NCBI RefSeq assembly: GCF_007743815.1
Contig: NZ_CP036265.1
Coordinates: forward strand, 832,501 to 896,500
From: Alienimonas californiensis
GTDB lineage: Bacteria; Planctomycetota; Planctomycetia; Planctomycetales; Planctomycetaceae
Direction of reading: 5' to 3'
Length of the DNA stretch: 64,000 bases
Made by a program: the position numbers and the translations under genes. Each line of letters opens with the position of its first letter. Position 1 is the stretch's first letter. Shown piece by piece: positions 19,344 to 27,916 of the stretch. The notes beneath the pieces were generated by a model. The model was given only the letters and a program-made list of their open reading frames with translations, was not told where the DNA came from and did not search any database.

Positions 19344-20296
19344 GGGGTTATATTCACGCCGTCGCCGCGTTCGTGCTGAACCTGCCGCGGCGACTGGCGA
19401 CGGACGCCGCGGATCTCGCCGCGGCCTATCACCGGTTCTGGTTCGCCCCGTCGGCGCCGTACACGCTGGGCGTGGTCCGCATGCTTGCGGGCGGGATGGC
19501 GCTGTATAGCACGGCGATCTGGGGCCTCGAGTTCGACGCGTTCTTCACGAACGGCGGCTTTCAGCCGTTGGAGATGGTGAACGTCCCGGGGACGATGTCC
19601 TTCTGGTTCTTCGTGCCGGACGCCTGGGCGTGGCCGGCGCACCTGCTCTGCCTGGGCGCGCTGGCGCTGTATACGGTCGGGCTGGGCACGATCGTGACGA
19701 AGTGGCTGGCGTTCGTCATCGTCGCCTCCTACGCCCAGCGGGCGCCGATGGCGACCTTCGGGCTGGATCAAATTGAAACCTTCCTCACCCTGTATCTGGC
19801 GCTGGCGCCCTGCGGGGCGGCGTATTCCGTCGACGCCCTGCTGCGGAAGCGCCGGGGGGGCGGTTCGTCCCGCAATGAAGTGTCACCCCGCACCACCGTG
19901 GCGACGCGGCTGATTCAGGTGCACCTCTGTGTGCTCTATACCTTCGCCGGGCTGGCGAAACTGAAGGGGGAGGCCTGGTGGGACGGCACGGCGATCTGGA
20001 AGGCGATCTCCAACCTCGAATATCAAACCGCGGACCTCACCTGGCTGGCGGCCGCGGAGCCGGTGGGGCACCTCATCACCCATGTGACGGTCGTGTGGGA
20101 GCTCACGTTCTGGGCGCTGGTCTGGCGGCCGCGGCTGCGGCCCTACGTGCTGGCGATCGGCACGGGGATGCACCTGGGGATCGGGGCGTTTCTGGGAATG
20201 TGGACGTTCGGTCTGGTGATGACCTTCGCCTACGTCGCCTTCGTCCCGCCGGAGACCTTTCGCCCCCGTCTCTCCCGGCCTACTCCCCAGTCCTGA
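19340..20296 (+). CDS. HTTM-domain integral membrane protein
   Basis: A 318-aa polytopic membrane protein with a GTG start overlapping the preceding stop. It resembles the horizontally transferred transmembrane (HTTM) domain family related to vitamin K-dependent gamma-carboxylase. Several membrane segments are visible: LGVVRMLAGGMALYSTAIWG, LLCLGALALYTVGLGTI, FLTLYLALAPCGAAYSV, and LCVLYTFAGLAKLKGEAWWDGTAIW, the last being a characteristic HTTM block. The carboxylase activity of the eukaryotic relatives cannot be assumed. Probably paired with the upstream single-pass protein. Confidence 0.83.
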   Translation: MRGYIHAVAAFVLNLPRRLATDAADLAAAYHRFWFAPSAPYTLGVVRMLAGGMALYSTAIWGLEFDAFFTNGGFQPLEMVNVPGTMSFWFFVPDAWAWPAHLLCLGALALYTVGLGTIVTKWLAFVIVASYAQRAPMATFGLDQIETFLTLYLALAPCGAAYSVDALLRKRRGGGSSRNEVSPRTTVATRLIQVHLCVLYTFAGLAKLKGEAWWDGTAIWKAISNLEYQTADLTWLAAAEPVGHLITHVTVVWELTFWALVWRPRLRPYVLAIGTGMHLGIGAFLGMWTFGLVMTFAYVAFVPPETFRPRLSRPTPQS

Positions 20297-20300
20297 CGCG

Positions 20301-20357
20301 TCGCTTGCGGTTTCGCGGGCGACGGAGACTCTTCAGCCCCCGCGAAACCGCAAGCGA
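20301..20357. repeat. Extragenic palindrome, copy 2
   Basis: A perfect 19-bp inverted repeat (TCGCTTGCGGTTTCGCGGG at 20301-20319 with its complement at 20339-20357), in the gap after the HTTM gene. It shares the 16-bp core GCTTGCGGTTTCGCGG with the element at 1317-1367, but the loops differ, as expected for a dispersed REP-like family. Confidence 0.75.
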
Positions 20358-20408
20358 TCGTCGGTCCGTGAGCGTACAGATCGCGTCCCTATTCACTGAT
20401 TGATTCCG

Positions 20409-21572
20409 ATGCGCGTCCCCTTCCTCACGGCCCTGTGCTCGCTCGCCCTGATCGGCTGCGGGGCGAACGAGGCGAGTGCCCCCACCACGCCCGCGGCGCT
20501 GGTGGAACGCGCCCGCGTGCTGCGGGAGCGGGACGACCTCGCCGGGGCCGAGGAGGCCCTCACCCAGGCTCTCGCCGCGATTCCGGAGGCGGCGTCCGGG
20601 GCGACGACGGACGACGACGCCCTGCGGGCCGAGGCCCTCTTGGAACGCGGCATCACCCGGGAGCAGCGGGACCGCCCGGAAGACGCGGAGGCGGACTACA
20701 CCGCGGCGCTGGCGCTGGACGGCACGCTCTCCCGGGCCTGGAACAACCGGGCCGCGGTGCGGGCCAGCGGGGGGCGCCTGGAGGAGGCGCTGGAAGACTG
20801 GGATGCCGCCCTCGCCGCCGATCCGGGGGACGAACTGGCGCTGGCCAACCGGGCGCTGGCCCGGCAGGAAGCGGGCGATTTTGAAGGCGCCCTAAAAGAC
20901 GCGGCCGCCTGGGAGCGGCTGGCCGCGGGGACCTTCGGGCCGGCTTACCGCAAGGGCACGATCCTGCTGGCGCAGGGGGAGAACGCCGCCGCGGTCGAGG
21001 CCCTGACCGAAGCGACCCGCCGGGCCGCCGCGGTGCAGACGGACGATCCCGCCTCCTTCGCCGTCGCCTGGCGGGAGTTGGCGACGGCGCTGCGGCGGGT
21101 CGGCCAGCCGCGGGAATCGGCGCAGGCGTGGGCGGAGGCCGTCGGCCGCGACCCCCGCCTGGCCTCCAGCGCCGAGGCGATTGCCGCCCAGTTCGTCTCC
21201 GCCGCCGTGGACGCCCTGGAGAAACGCGGCTTCGCCCCCGCCGGCCGACCGGCCCCGGAAGGCTTCGACCTGCTGATGAACCGGGAGGACGGCGCGCCCG
21301 TCCCCGTGCTGCTGGCCGAACCGGCCGCGGGCGGGGCGTTCGTGCTCTCCCTCGAACAACTCGGCCGGCTGGAGGCCGCCCCGGAGGCCTGGATCGCGGT
21401 GCCGGAGGAGGACACCTCCGAGGGCGCCCGCGTCACGCTGCACCGGGCCGGCGAGGCGTTGCGGCGCGGCCCGCGGCCGGTGCGGTTCCTGATCCCGGCG
21501 GACGCTCCGCCGACGGTCGAAGCGACCCCGGCGCCCGCCCCCGAGCCGGTGCCGGTTCCCGCCGAGGAGTGA
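20409..21572 (+). CDS. TPR-repeat lipoprotein
   Basis: A 387-aa protein starting at an ATG at 20409 with a lipoprotein signal (MRVPFLTALCSLALIGC). It carries several tetratricopeptide-type repeats between about residues 30 and 260 (AEEALTQALAAIPEA; AEADYTAALALDGTLSRAWNNRAAVRA; ALEDWDAALAADPGDELALANRAL). The C-terminal 120 residues form a different region (EGFDLLMNREDGAPVPVLLAEPAAGGAFVLSL) ending in a Pro/Glu-rich tail. TPR lipoproteins normally scaffold envelope protein complexes; the partner is not evident. Confidence 0.82.
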   Translation: MRVPFLTALCSLALIGCGANEASAPTTPAALVERARVLRERDDLAGAEEALTQALAAIPEAASGATTDDDALRAEALLERGITREQRDRPEDAEADYTAALALDGTLSRAWNNRAAVRASGGRLEEALEDWDAALAADPGDELALANRALARQEAGDFEGALKDAAAWERLAAGTFGPAYRKGTILLAQGENAAAVEALTEATRRAAAVQTDDPASFAVAWRELATALRRVGQPRESAQAWAEAVGRDPRLASSAEAIAAQFVSAAVDALEKRGFAPAGRPAPEGFDLLMNREDGAPVPVLLAEPAAGGAFVLSLEQLGRLEAAPEAWIAVPEEDTSEGARVTLHRAGEALRRGPRPVRFLIPADAPPTVEATPAPAPEPVPVPAEE

Positions 21573-21708
21573 CGATTCCGCAGCTTCGGCAGGTCGCACC
21601 GGGGAGATCCCGGGGCGGCAGCGGCGGTTTCTCCGCCGCTCGGGTCGGGGGGGCGACGCCTACGATCGGGCTCCCGTTCGCCCTTAGCCGCTCGCCCGAT
21701 CGCTCCCC

Positions 21709-23847
21709 ATGGCCGTGAACCCGAAGCCCGGTTCCACCCCCGCCCGTCCCCCGATGACGGACCGCACCTTCGCGGAGGACACCGTCCCCTCCGCCCCCGG
21801 CGGCGAAACGCATCAGATGGCGGGCAAAGGTCACGAAACGCTGACCACCGCCCAGGGCGTCGCGGTGGCGGACGATCAGAACTCGCTGAAGGTCGGCCCC
21901 CGCGGACCGGTGACGCTGGAGGACTTCGCCCTCCGCGAGAAGATCTTCCACTTCGACCACGAACGCATTCCCGAGCGCGTGGTGCACGCCCGCGGCTACG
22001 GGGCCCGGGGTTATTTCGAGAACTACGAACCGCTGAAGGACCTCACCGCCGCCGACCCCTTCAGCGAGAAGGGGCTGAAGACGCCGGTGTTCGTGCGGTT
22101 CTCCACCGTCGCGGGCAATAAGGGCAGCGCCGACGTCGCCCGGGACGTGCGGGGCTTCGCGGTGAAGTTCTATACCCGGGCCGGCAACTGGGACCTGGTG
22201 GGGAACAACATCCCCGTGTTCTTCATCCAGGACGCGGTCAAGTTCCCGGACCTGATCCACGCCGCCAAGCCGGAGCCGGACCGGGCCTTCCCGCAGGCTC
22301 AAACGGCCCACGACAACTTCTGGGACTTTATGTCCCTGATGCCGGAGGCGACCCACATGGCCCTGTGGATCATGTCCGACCGTGCGATCCCGCGGTCGTT
22401 CCGGTTTATGGAAGGGTTCGGCGTGCACACCTTCCGGCTGGTGAACGCCGCCGGGGAATCCACCTTGGTCAAGTTCCATTGGAAGCCGAAGCAGGGCCTG
22501 CAATCGGTCGTCTGGAACGAGGCCGTGAAGCTGAACGGTGCCGACCCGGACTTCCACCGCCGCGACCTGTGGGCCGCCATCGAGCAGGGCGACTACCCGG
22601 AGTGGGAACTGGGCCTGCAAACCTTCACCGACGCCGACGCCGACCGCTGGATCGAGGAATACGGCTTCGACGTGCTGGACGCGACGAAGATCGTCCCGGA
22701 GGAACTCGTCCCCGTGCAGCGGGTGGGCAAACTGGTGCTCAACGAGCGGGTCGATAACTTTTTCGCGGAGACGGAGCAGGTCGCCTTCTGCACGCAGAAT
22801 GTCGTGCCGGGCATCGACTTCACGAACGACCCGCTGCTGCAGGGCCGGAACTTCAGCTACCTCGACACCCAGACCAAGCGCCTGGGCGGGCCGAACTTCA
22901 CCCACATCCCGGTGAACGCCCCGAAGTGTCCCTTCCACAACTTCCAGCAGGACGGGCACATGGCGATGCACAACCCCGTCGGCCGGGTCAATTACGAGCC
23001 GAACAGCTGGGGCCCCGACCACAATCCGAAGGAAAATCCGAAGGAGGGTTATCAATCCGTCCCGGTCAAGGAGAGCGGCGCCAAGGTACGCGTCCGCAGC
23101 GAAACCTTCGCCGACCACTACAGCCAGGCCCGGCAGTTCTATATCAGCCAGACGCCCGAGGAGCAGACGCACATCGCCGACGCCTTCACCTTTGAACTGA
23201 GCAAGGTGGAGACCCCGACGATCCGCAAGCGGATGGTCTCGCACCTGATGAACGTCGATGAGACTCTCGCCAAAACCGTGGCGAAGCAGTTGCGATTGGA
23301 AGAGATGCCCGCCCCCGCCGACGCCGCCCGTCCGACGCGGATGGATCTCAAGCCGTCCGACGCGCTGAGCATCCTCAAGAACGGCCCGAACTCCTTTAAG
23401 GGCCGCAAGGTCGGGGCCTTGGTGACCGACGGCGTGGACGCCGACCTGCTGGCCGGCCTGATGAAGGCCTGCAAGGCCGAGGGGGCGATGCTGGACCTGA
23501 TCGCCCCGCACATCGGCGGCGTGACGGACTCCGCCGGCAAACATCACGACGCCGACGAGAAGATCGACGGCGGCCCCTCGGTCCTCTACGACGCCGTCGC
23601 CCTGCTGCCCTCGATGGACGGGGCCGTCGAGTTGAAGACGATGCCGCCGGCCCGGGACTTCGTCGCGGACGCCTTCGCCCACAAGAAGTTCATCGCCTAT
23701 ACCAAGGCCGCCGTGCCGCTGCTGGGCAAGGCCGGCGTCGTCCCGGACGACCTCGACGCCGGCTGCATCGAAATGAAAGCGGCCGGCGACGCCGACGCGT
23801 TCGTCAAACAGTGCCGCGCCCTGCGGTTCTGGGACCGCAAAGCCTGA
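21709..23847 (+). CDS. katE: Large-subunit (HPII-type) catalase
   Basis: A 712-aa monofunctional haem catalase decomposing hydrogen peroxide to water and oxygen. The distal His is His93 in RVVHARGYG, the distal Asn is Asn166 in VGNNIPVFF, and the proximal haem-ligand Tyr is Tyr384 in NFSYLDTQ. The clade 2 signature [27 protein letters not shown] is present. The extra C-terminal domain of about 150 residues (from about residue 560, [24 protein letters not shown]) is the DJ-1/glutamine-amidotransferase-like domain of large-subunit catalases. Length is close to E. coli KatE (753 aa). Monocistronic, with a strong terminator. Confidence 0.97.
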   Translation: MAVNPKPGSTPARPPMTDRTFAEDTVPSAPGGETHQMAGKGHETLTTAQGVAVADDQNSLKVGPRGPVTLEDFALREKIFHFDHERIPERVVHARGYGARGYFENYEPLKDLTAADPFSEKGLKTPVFVRFSTVAGNKGSADVARDVRGFAVKFYTRAGNWDLVGNNIPVFFIQDAVKFPDLIHAAKPEPDRAFPQAQTAHDNFWDFMSLMPEATHMALWIMSDRAIPRSFRFMEGFGVHTFRLVNAAGESTLVKFHWKPKQGLQSVVWNEAVKLNGADPDFHRRDLWAAIEQGDYPEWELGLQTFTDADADRWIEEYGFDVLDATKIVPEELVPVQRVGKLVLNERVDNFFAETEQVAFCTQNVVPGIDFTNDPLLQGRNFSYLDTQTKRLGGPNFTHIPVNAPKCPFHNFQQDGHMAMHNPVGRVNYEPNSWGPDHNPKENPKEGYQSVPVKESGAKVRVRSETFADHYSQARQFYISQTPEEQTHIADAFTFELSKVETPTIRKRMVSHLMNVDETLAKTVAKQLRLEEMPAPADAARPTRMDLKPSDALSILKNGPNSFKGRKVGALVTDGVDADLLAGLMKACKAEGAMLDLIAPHIGGVTDSAGKHHDADEKIDGGPSVLYDAVALLPSMDGAVELKTMPPARDFVADAFAHKKFIAYTKAAVPLLGKAGVVPDDLDAGCIEMKAAGDADAFVKQCRALRFWDRKA

Positions 23848-23860
23848 AGCTGACGACGAA

Positions 23861-23895
23861 CGTCCCGGGCGCCTGAGGCGCCCGGGACGTTTTTC
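23861..23895 (+). terminator. Rho-independent terminator of katE
   Basis: A perfect 13-bp stem (CGTCCCGGGCGCC and its complement, loop TGA) followed by TTTTT, 14 bp after the katE stop. The esterase gene ends convergently at 23922. Confidence 0.9.
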
Positions 23896-23921
23896 TGCGC
23901 GGGATCGATTGTTCGCCGGTC

Positions 23922-24878
23922 CTATTTCCCGGCGGCGTCTTTCCAGTCCCGCCAGAGCCACTGGAGCCGCTCCTCGAAGCCGGGGGCGGCGTCCTGGCTG
24001 CTGTGGCCGCCCTCGCCCCACCAGGTTTCGTAGTCGTACTCTTTATATTTGAGGGCGCTGGCCATCTGCTGGTTCGCCAGCCACCAGTCGCCGTGATCGT
24101 TGGACAGGTCGTTGGAGCCGTCCTGCAGCGCCACGCGGATCGGCTTCGGGTCGGTCTTGCGGATCATCACCGGGAACTCGTGCCCGCCCGGCACGCCGGT
24201 CCCCCGCCCGCCGCGGATGCCGGTGAAGGAGCCGATGTGCGAAATCACTTTATTAAATCCGCCCTGCTCCCCGGCGGTGAACCAGGCCGCGGTGAAGGCG
24301 CAGATCCCGCCGGAGCTGTTCCCGCAGATCGCCCGCAGTTCCGGGTCCTGCGAGACCTTCAGCCCCTTCAGCGCGACCGGCAGCAGTTCCTCGTTGAGGT
24401 AGCGGACGTAGTCGTCGGTGACGGTGTCGTATTCAATGCTGCGGTTGCCGGGCCGCAGGGTCTTGCCGTCGATCTTCACCTCCCAGCCGCGGCCCTCCGG
24501 CGCCTTCCCGCCCAGTTCCTTCTGGACCTGGGAGGCGGAGTAGCCGGGGTCGACCATCACCGCGATCGTCGGCGGCATCTCGCCGGCGGCGATCAGTCGG
24601 TCGAACGTCCCCGGCACGTTAAACGGGCCGCTCTTCGTGACGAAATTATGCCCGTCCTGAAACACCATCAACGCGGCGGGCGTCTTCGGGTCGTATTGAG
24701 CCGGGACGTACACGCTGTAGCGCCGCAGCGTGCCGGGGTAGATCGCGGAGTCGGCGAACACGCCGTCCGTCACCTTCCCCTCGGGAACGGCGCCGGCCTC
24801 CTGATGAGGAGCGGGAGTCGGCCCGGCGGCGGGCAGCAGGGCGAGTGCCAGAACGGCGGACAGTGGAGCGGCAAGCAT
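23922..24878 (-). CDS. Secreted esterase of the enterochelin esterase-like family
   Basis: A 318-aa alpha/beta-hydrolase with a signal peptide (MLAAPLSAVLALALLPAAG, ATG at 24878). The order RYSVYVPAQYDPKTPAALMVFQDG, then ELLPVALKGL, nucleophile-elbow-like ICGNSSGGICAF (Ser in GNSSGG), and late GEGGHSSQD (catalytic His) fits the Fes/esterase D-like (IroE-type) family. The substrate is unknown. The upstream extension of the frame is Gly-rich and Arg-rich and is judged non-coding. Divergent from the zinc peptidase at 25108; the 229 bp between would hold both promoters. Confidence 0.85.
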   Translation of the reverse strand: MLAAPLSAVLALALLPAAGPTPAPHQEAGAVPEGKVTDGVFADSAIYPGTLRRYSVYVPAQYDPKTPAALMVFQDGHNFVTKSGPFNVPGTFDRLIAAGEMPPTIAVMVDPGYSASQVQKELGGKAPEGRGWEVKIDGKTLRPGNRSIEYDTVTDDYVRYLNEELLPVALKGLKVSQDPELRAICGNSSGGICAFTAAWFTAGEQGGFNKVISHIGSFTGIRGGRGTGVPGGHEFPVMIRKTDPKPIRVALQDGSNDLSNDHGDWWLANQQMASALKYKEYDYETWWGEGGHSSQDAAPGFEERLQWLWRDWKDAAGK

Positions 24879-25107
24879 CTTCGGCCAAGGAAAGGGACGT
24901 GGGGCGAGCCGCCCAAGCGTACCGCCCGCTGCGTTCCCCCCGCCACCGCCCCCGCCTCCGCCGCCGGACACGCCGCGCTCCCCGCCCCCCGGCGGCGGAC
25001 AGCCCCGGCCCGCGGCGGGGGAAATCACCGGGATCACCCCGGGGACGCCGCCAATCCGGACGGCTACGGTACGCCTTCGTCCCGCTCTCGATCTGCAAAG
25101 AACCCCC

Positions 25108-25956
25108 ATGCGTTGGAAAGGTCGCCGCGAAAGCACGAACGTGGAGGACCGCCGCGGCATGCCCGGCAAGGGGATCGCCCTGGGCGGCGGCGGGATCGGG
25201 ACGCTGCTGATTATCGGCCTCTATCTGCTGTTGGGGGGCAACCCGCAGCAACTCGCCCAAAACGCCCCGCAAGGCGGCGGGGCGGCCCGACCGGCGGGGG
25301 AGGACGACGAGACGAAGAACTTCGTGGAGGTCGTGCTCGCCAGTACCGAGGACGCCTGGGACGGCGAGTTCAAGCAGCATGCCGATCGGCCCTATCAAGC
25401 CCCCACGCTGACGCTGTTCTCCGCCGGCCAGCAGGTCCGGACCGGCTGCGGCGTCGCCGGCGCCGGCATCGGCCCGTTCTACTGCCCCGCCGATCGCAAA
25501 GTCTATTTATCGCCCTCGTTCTTCGAGCAGCTGCGAGACCAACTCAACGCCCCTGGCGACTTCGCCGCCGCGTACGTCATTGCCCATGAAGTCGGCCACC
25601 ACGTACAAAATCTGCTGGGTTACAGCGAGCGGGTGAACCGCTCCCGCGGCGGCCCTCAGGAGAACGAAATGAGCGTCCGGCTGGAACTGCAGGCCGACTT
25701 TTTAGCGGGCGTGTGGGCCTATCACGCCCGCCAGGAGGAAGATTTCCTGGAGCCGGGCGACGTGGAGGAGGCTCTGAACGCCGCCAGCAAAATCGGCGAC
25801 GACGCGCTCCAGAAACAGGCGACCGGCACGGTGAACCCGGAGAGCTTCACCCACGGCACCAGCGCCCAGCGGGTGCGGTGGTTCCGGCGGGGCTTTGAAA
25901 CGGGCGACCTGAGCCTGATCGACGAGCCGTTCGAACTCCCCTACGAACGCCTGTAA
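25108..25956 (+). CDS. YpfJ-type putative neutral zinc metallopeptidase
   Basis: A 282-aa membrane-anchored protein with one N-terminal helix (GGGGIGTLLIIGLYLLLGG) and the zinc-peptidase motif HEVGHH (about residues 161-166). The family blocks YCPADRKVYLSPSFFEQL and QADFLAGVWAYHARQ contribute the third ligand region. Residues MRWKGRRESTNVEDRRG at the start are characteristic of the YpfJ/zinc_peptidase (PF04228) family. Activity and substrate are unproven for the family. It is the last chromosomal gene before the tRNA at the island boundary. Confidence 0.93.
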   Translation: MRWKGRRESTNVEDRRGMPGKGIALGGGGIGTLLIIGLYLLLGGNPQQLAQNAPQGGGAARPAGEDDETKNFVEVVLASTEDAWDGEFKQHADRPYQAPTLTLFSAGQQVRTGCGVAGAGIGPFYCPADRKVYLSPSFFEQLRDQLNAPGDFAAAYVIAHEVGHHVQNLLGYSERVNRSRGGPQENEMSVRLELQADFLAGVWAYHARQEEDFLEPGDVEEALNAASKIGDDALQKQATGTVNPESFTHGTSAQRVRWFRRGFETGDLSLIDEPFELPYERL

Positions 25957-26068
25957 CCCCCGGCGCCCGCGGGCCCGCCAGCCGACTCCCGCGGCTTGCA
26001 GCGAACCGCCCGCCGCCGGAGACTGTCGGCGACGTCGGAGCGACGCGTGCCAACGCAACGCCCCACCC

Positions 26069-26153
26069 GGCCGGGTGGCGGAACGGCAGACGCAGCGGAC
26101 TTAAAATCCGCCGGACCGGAAGGTCCGTACGGGTTCGAATCCCGTCCCGGCCA
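26069..26153 (+). tRNA. tRNA-Leu(UAA)
   Basis: An 85-nt class II tRNA. The acceptor GGCCGGG pairs with CCCGGCC, discriminator A at 26153. The anticodon stem-loop is GCGGA CTTAAAA TCCGC with anticodon TAA (26102-26104). The variable arm is GGACC-GGAA-GGTCC and the T-arm ACGGG TTCGAAT CCCGT. No CCA is encoded. The integrase gene begins its minus-strand reading 1.2 kb away and ends 99 bp from this tRNA. The 3' part from the anticodon stem onward is repeated at 57755-57810, so this gene is the integration site and its 3' portion may come from the element. Confidence 0.97.
26098..26153 (+). repeat. attL: tRNA-derived direct repeat, integrase end
   Basis: The 3' part of tRNA-Leu from the anticodon stem. 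It matches 57755-57810 at 52 of 56 positions: 17 identical (GACTTAAAATCCGCCGG), a 10-nt block with four differences in the variable arm, then 29 identical through the discriminator base. The identical 17-mer containing the anticodon loop is the likely crossover core. Confidence 0.88.
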
Positions 26154-26202
26154 CTGTTTTCGTAGTGCGAGAGGGGTTGACGGCGGAGAGGGAAAATCGG
26201 GG

Positions 26203-26222
26203 TGTCAGTGGAAATGTCAGTA
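26203..26222. promoter_or_regulatory. Putative integrase arm-type site, left
   Basis: TGTCAGTGGAAATGTCAGT holds two TGTCAGT boxes spaced 11 bp apart, between the tRNA and the integrase stop. Nearly the same arrangement (TGTCAGTGGATTTGTCAGT) occurs at 57609-57627, near the other end. Paired short repeats near both ends of an element are typical of arm-type integrase or excisionase binding sites; the function is inferred. Confidence 0.5.
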
Positions 26223-26251
26223 GGTTTCGCCCCCGAAGCCGCGGACCGCGG

Positions 26252-27361
26252 TCAGCCCGCCCCCAGCCCGCGCACCGCGGCCGCAACGGCCTCCGCGGTC
26301 ATCCCGGCGTCGGCCTCGGCGTAATAGGTCAGCGTCGTCTGGACCGCCGTGTGTCGGGCCAGCACGCGGAGTTGCTGGGGGAGGACGCGCTGCGACCAGC
26401 GGAAGCAGAAGCTCCGCCGCAGGTCGTGGGCCCGGGCCGGTTCGTCGCCCTTCACCTTCACCCCGCTGGCGGTTCCGATCGCCGCCACCGTGCGGCTGGT
26501 CCAGTCCGCGGACAGCCGGTCCGTGCCCTGCACCGGCGCTGGATTAAATACGAAGCCCCGGCGGTCCGCTTCCGGCGTCCCCTGTAGGAACGCGAGGAAG
26601 TCCGGGACGATCGGCGTAACGGTGTCCTTCCCGCCCTTCTGCATCCGCCCCGGGATCAGGAACGCCGGGAACGGCCCGCCCAGTCGCACGTGCGGCCCGT
26701 CGAGGTCGTCCCACGTCAAAGCCGTCGCCTCGCCCATCCGCAGCCCGCTGAGCCACAGGCCGCGGAGCAGGTGCCGCCAGGACGCCGCCCTGCTCTCCCC
26801 GACCACGTCGGGGACGGCGGCGAGCACCTTGGCGAACTCCGCGTCGGTGATCGGTCGCCCTTTCGCGGCGGCCTCGACTTTCGGCATCTCGATCGCCGGC
26901 GCCCGGTCGATCATCCCCTGGCGTTCCGCCCATCGCAGCAAGGCCTTCACGTGCCGCAGCTTCGAGGCCACGGTGGCGGGGGCCACGCCGCCGTCCCGCA
27001 GGCCGGCCTTGAGCCGCCCGATCGCCTCCGGGGTGATCTCCGTCAACAGCTTGGGTCGCAGATGCCGCTGCACGTCGCCGATGGCGGTGCGGTAGCTGTC
27101 GCGGGTCTTCTCCCGCTTGTCCGGCAGGAAGTCCCGCTCCGCCCGTGTGACCAGATCCGCCCAAGTCGCCCGGCCGGCGCCGGCGGCGCCGTCGTTCAGT
27201 TCTTTCTCCCATCGTCCTGCCCACCGCTCGGCGTCCCGCTTCACGCGGTGGCCGGTGGACTTCATCTTGGTCTTGCCGCTCAGCGGGTCGGTCCACTGCG
27301 CCTCGTAGTTCGTCCGGCCGTCCCGCTTGAACACCGTCACCCGGATCGGCTTGTCGATCAT
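26252..27361 (-). CDS. Tyrosine recombinase/integrase of the island
   Basis: A 369-aa phage-type integrase that would catalyse site-specific recombination between an element att site and tRNA-Leu. It has an N-terminal arm-binding-like region (TNYEAQWTDPLSGKTKMKSTGHRVKRDAERW), a core-binding SAM-like region (about 65-165) and a catalytic domain. The catalytic Arg is in LWLSGLRMGEA, the H-x-x-R pair in AHDLRRSF, the second His in VLARHTAVQTTLTYY, and the nucleophilic Tyr in TYYAEAD. All key residues are present, so the enzyme looks intact. Its stop is 99 bp from the tRNA, the usual arrangement for tRNA-targeting integrases. Confidence 0.94.
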   Translation of the reverse strand: MIDKPIRVTVFKRDGRTNYEAQWTDPLSGKTKMKSTGHRVKRDAERWAGRWEKELNDGAAGAGRATWADLVTRAERDFLPDKREKTRDSYRTAIGDVQRHLRPKLLTEITPEAIGRLKAGLRDGGVAPATVASKLRHVKALLRWAERQGMIDRAPAIEMPKVEAAAKGRPITDAEFAKVLAAVPDVVGESRAASWRHLLRGLWLSGLRMGEATALTWDDLDGPHVRLGGPFPAFLIPGRMQKGGKDTVTPIVPDFLAFLQGTPEADRRGFVFNPAPVQGTDRLSADWTSRTVAAIGTASGVKVKGDEPARAHDLRRSFCFRWSQRVLPQQLRVLARHTAVQTTLTYYAEADAGMTAEAVAAAVRGLGAG

Positions 27362-27386
27362 CTCGAAGACCTCCGAAGAAATGTGA

Positions 27387-27411
27387 GCGGGGCCGCCGGA
27401 GGCGGCCCCGC
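27387..27411. terminator. GC-rich hairpin between replication module and integrase
   Basis: GCGGGGCCGCC and GGCGGCCCCGC pair perfectly (11 bp, GGA loop) between the winged-helix gene (end 27494) and the integrase start (27361). No good T-run follows on either strand, so terminator function is plausible but not shown. It also lies within the region that would carry the integrase promoter. Confidence 0.45.
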
Positions 27412-27493
27412 ATGTTTATGGAATGGCGGACACCTGGGTGTCCGCGGGAACTGTCGCCGAGCGTCCGGTAGCAACCGGACGCCGGCGTCCGCA

Positions 27494-27916
27494 TCAGTCC
27501 GCCGGCAGGGCCCGCACGATATACGCGCTGGGCCCGCGGCCCAGCCCGCCCTTCGACTTCACCTCAACCAGCCCGCGGGCCTCCAGCAGGGGCAGTTGCC
27601 GCCGCACGGTGCGGTCGGTGACGCCGCACCGCTCCGCGATCCACTTCTGCGAGGCCCGCGCCACGCCGTTGCGGGCGTCGCGGAACAGCACCAGCCAGAT
27701 CATCACCTGCGTGTGCGACAGCTGTCGCATGGTCACGTCCACGAAGTTGTTGAACTCCGTGAATCGCGCCGCCGTCCGAGGCGAGGATCGCGATTTGGAC
27801 GGCGGCGACTTCTTCCTCGGGGCGGAGTCCGACAAGGTCGTACTCCCCCCCGCCTCGCCGGGCGGCGGCAGTGGGGGGAGGGTATTGCTGCCGGAGAGGT
27901 CGAAGCTATTCGACAT
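27494..27916 (-). CDS. Winged-helix DNA-binding protein
   Basis: A 140-aa protein starting at an ATG at 27916 with a disordered Pro/Ser-rich N-terminus (about 50 residues). A winged helix-turn-helix follows: LSHTQVMIWLVLFRDARNGVARASQKWIAERCGVTDRTVRRQLPLLEARGLVEVKSKGG. The HTH resembles those of plasmid replication initiators and MarR/GntR-like regulators in mobile elements. It overlaps the preceding ATPase gene by 11 bp and is the last gene of the minus-strand replication-like module. Role inferred: replication or transcription control of the element. Confidence 0.78.
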   Translation of the reverse strand: MSNSFDLSGSNTLPPLPPPGEAGGSTTLSDSAPRKKSPPSKSRSSPRTAARFTEFNNFVDVTMRQLSHTQVMIWLVLFRDARNGVARASQKWIAERCGVTDRTVRRQLPLLEARGLVEVKSKGGLGRGPSAYIVRALPAD

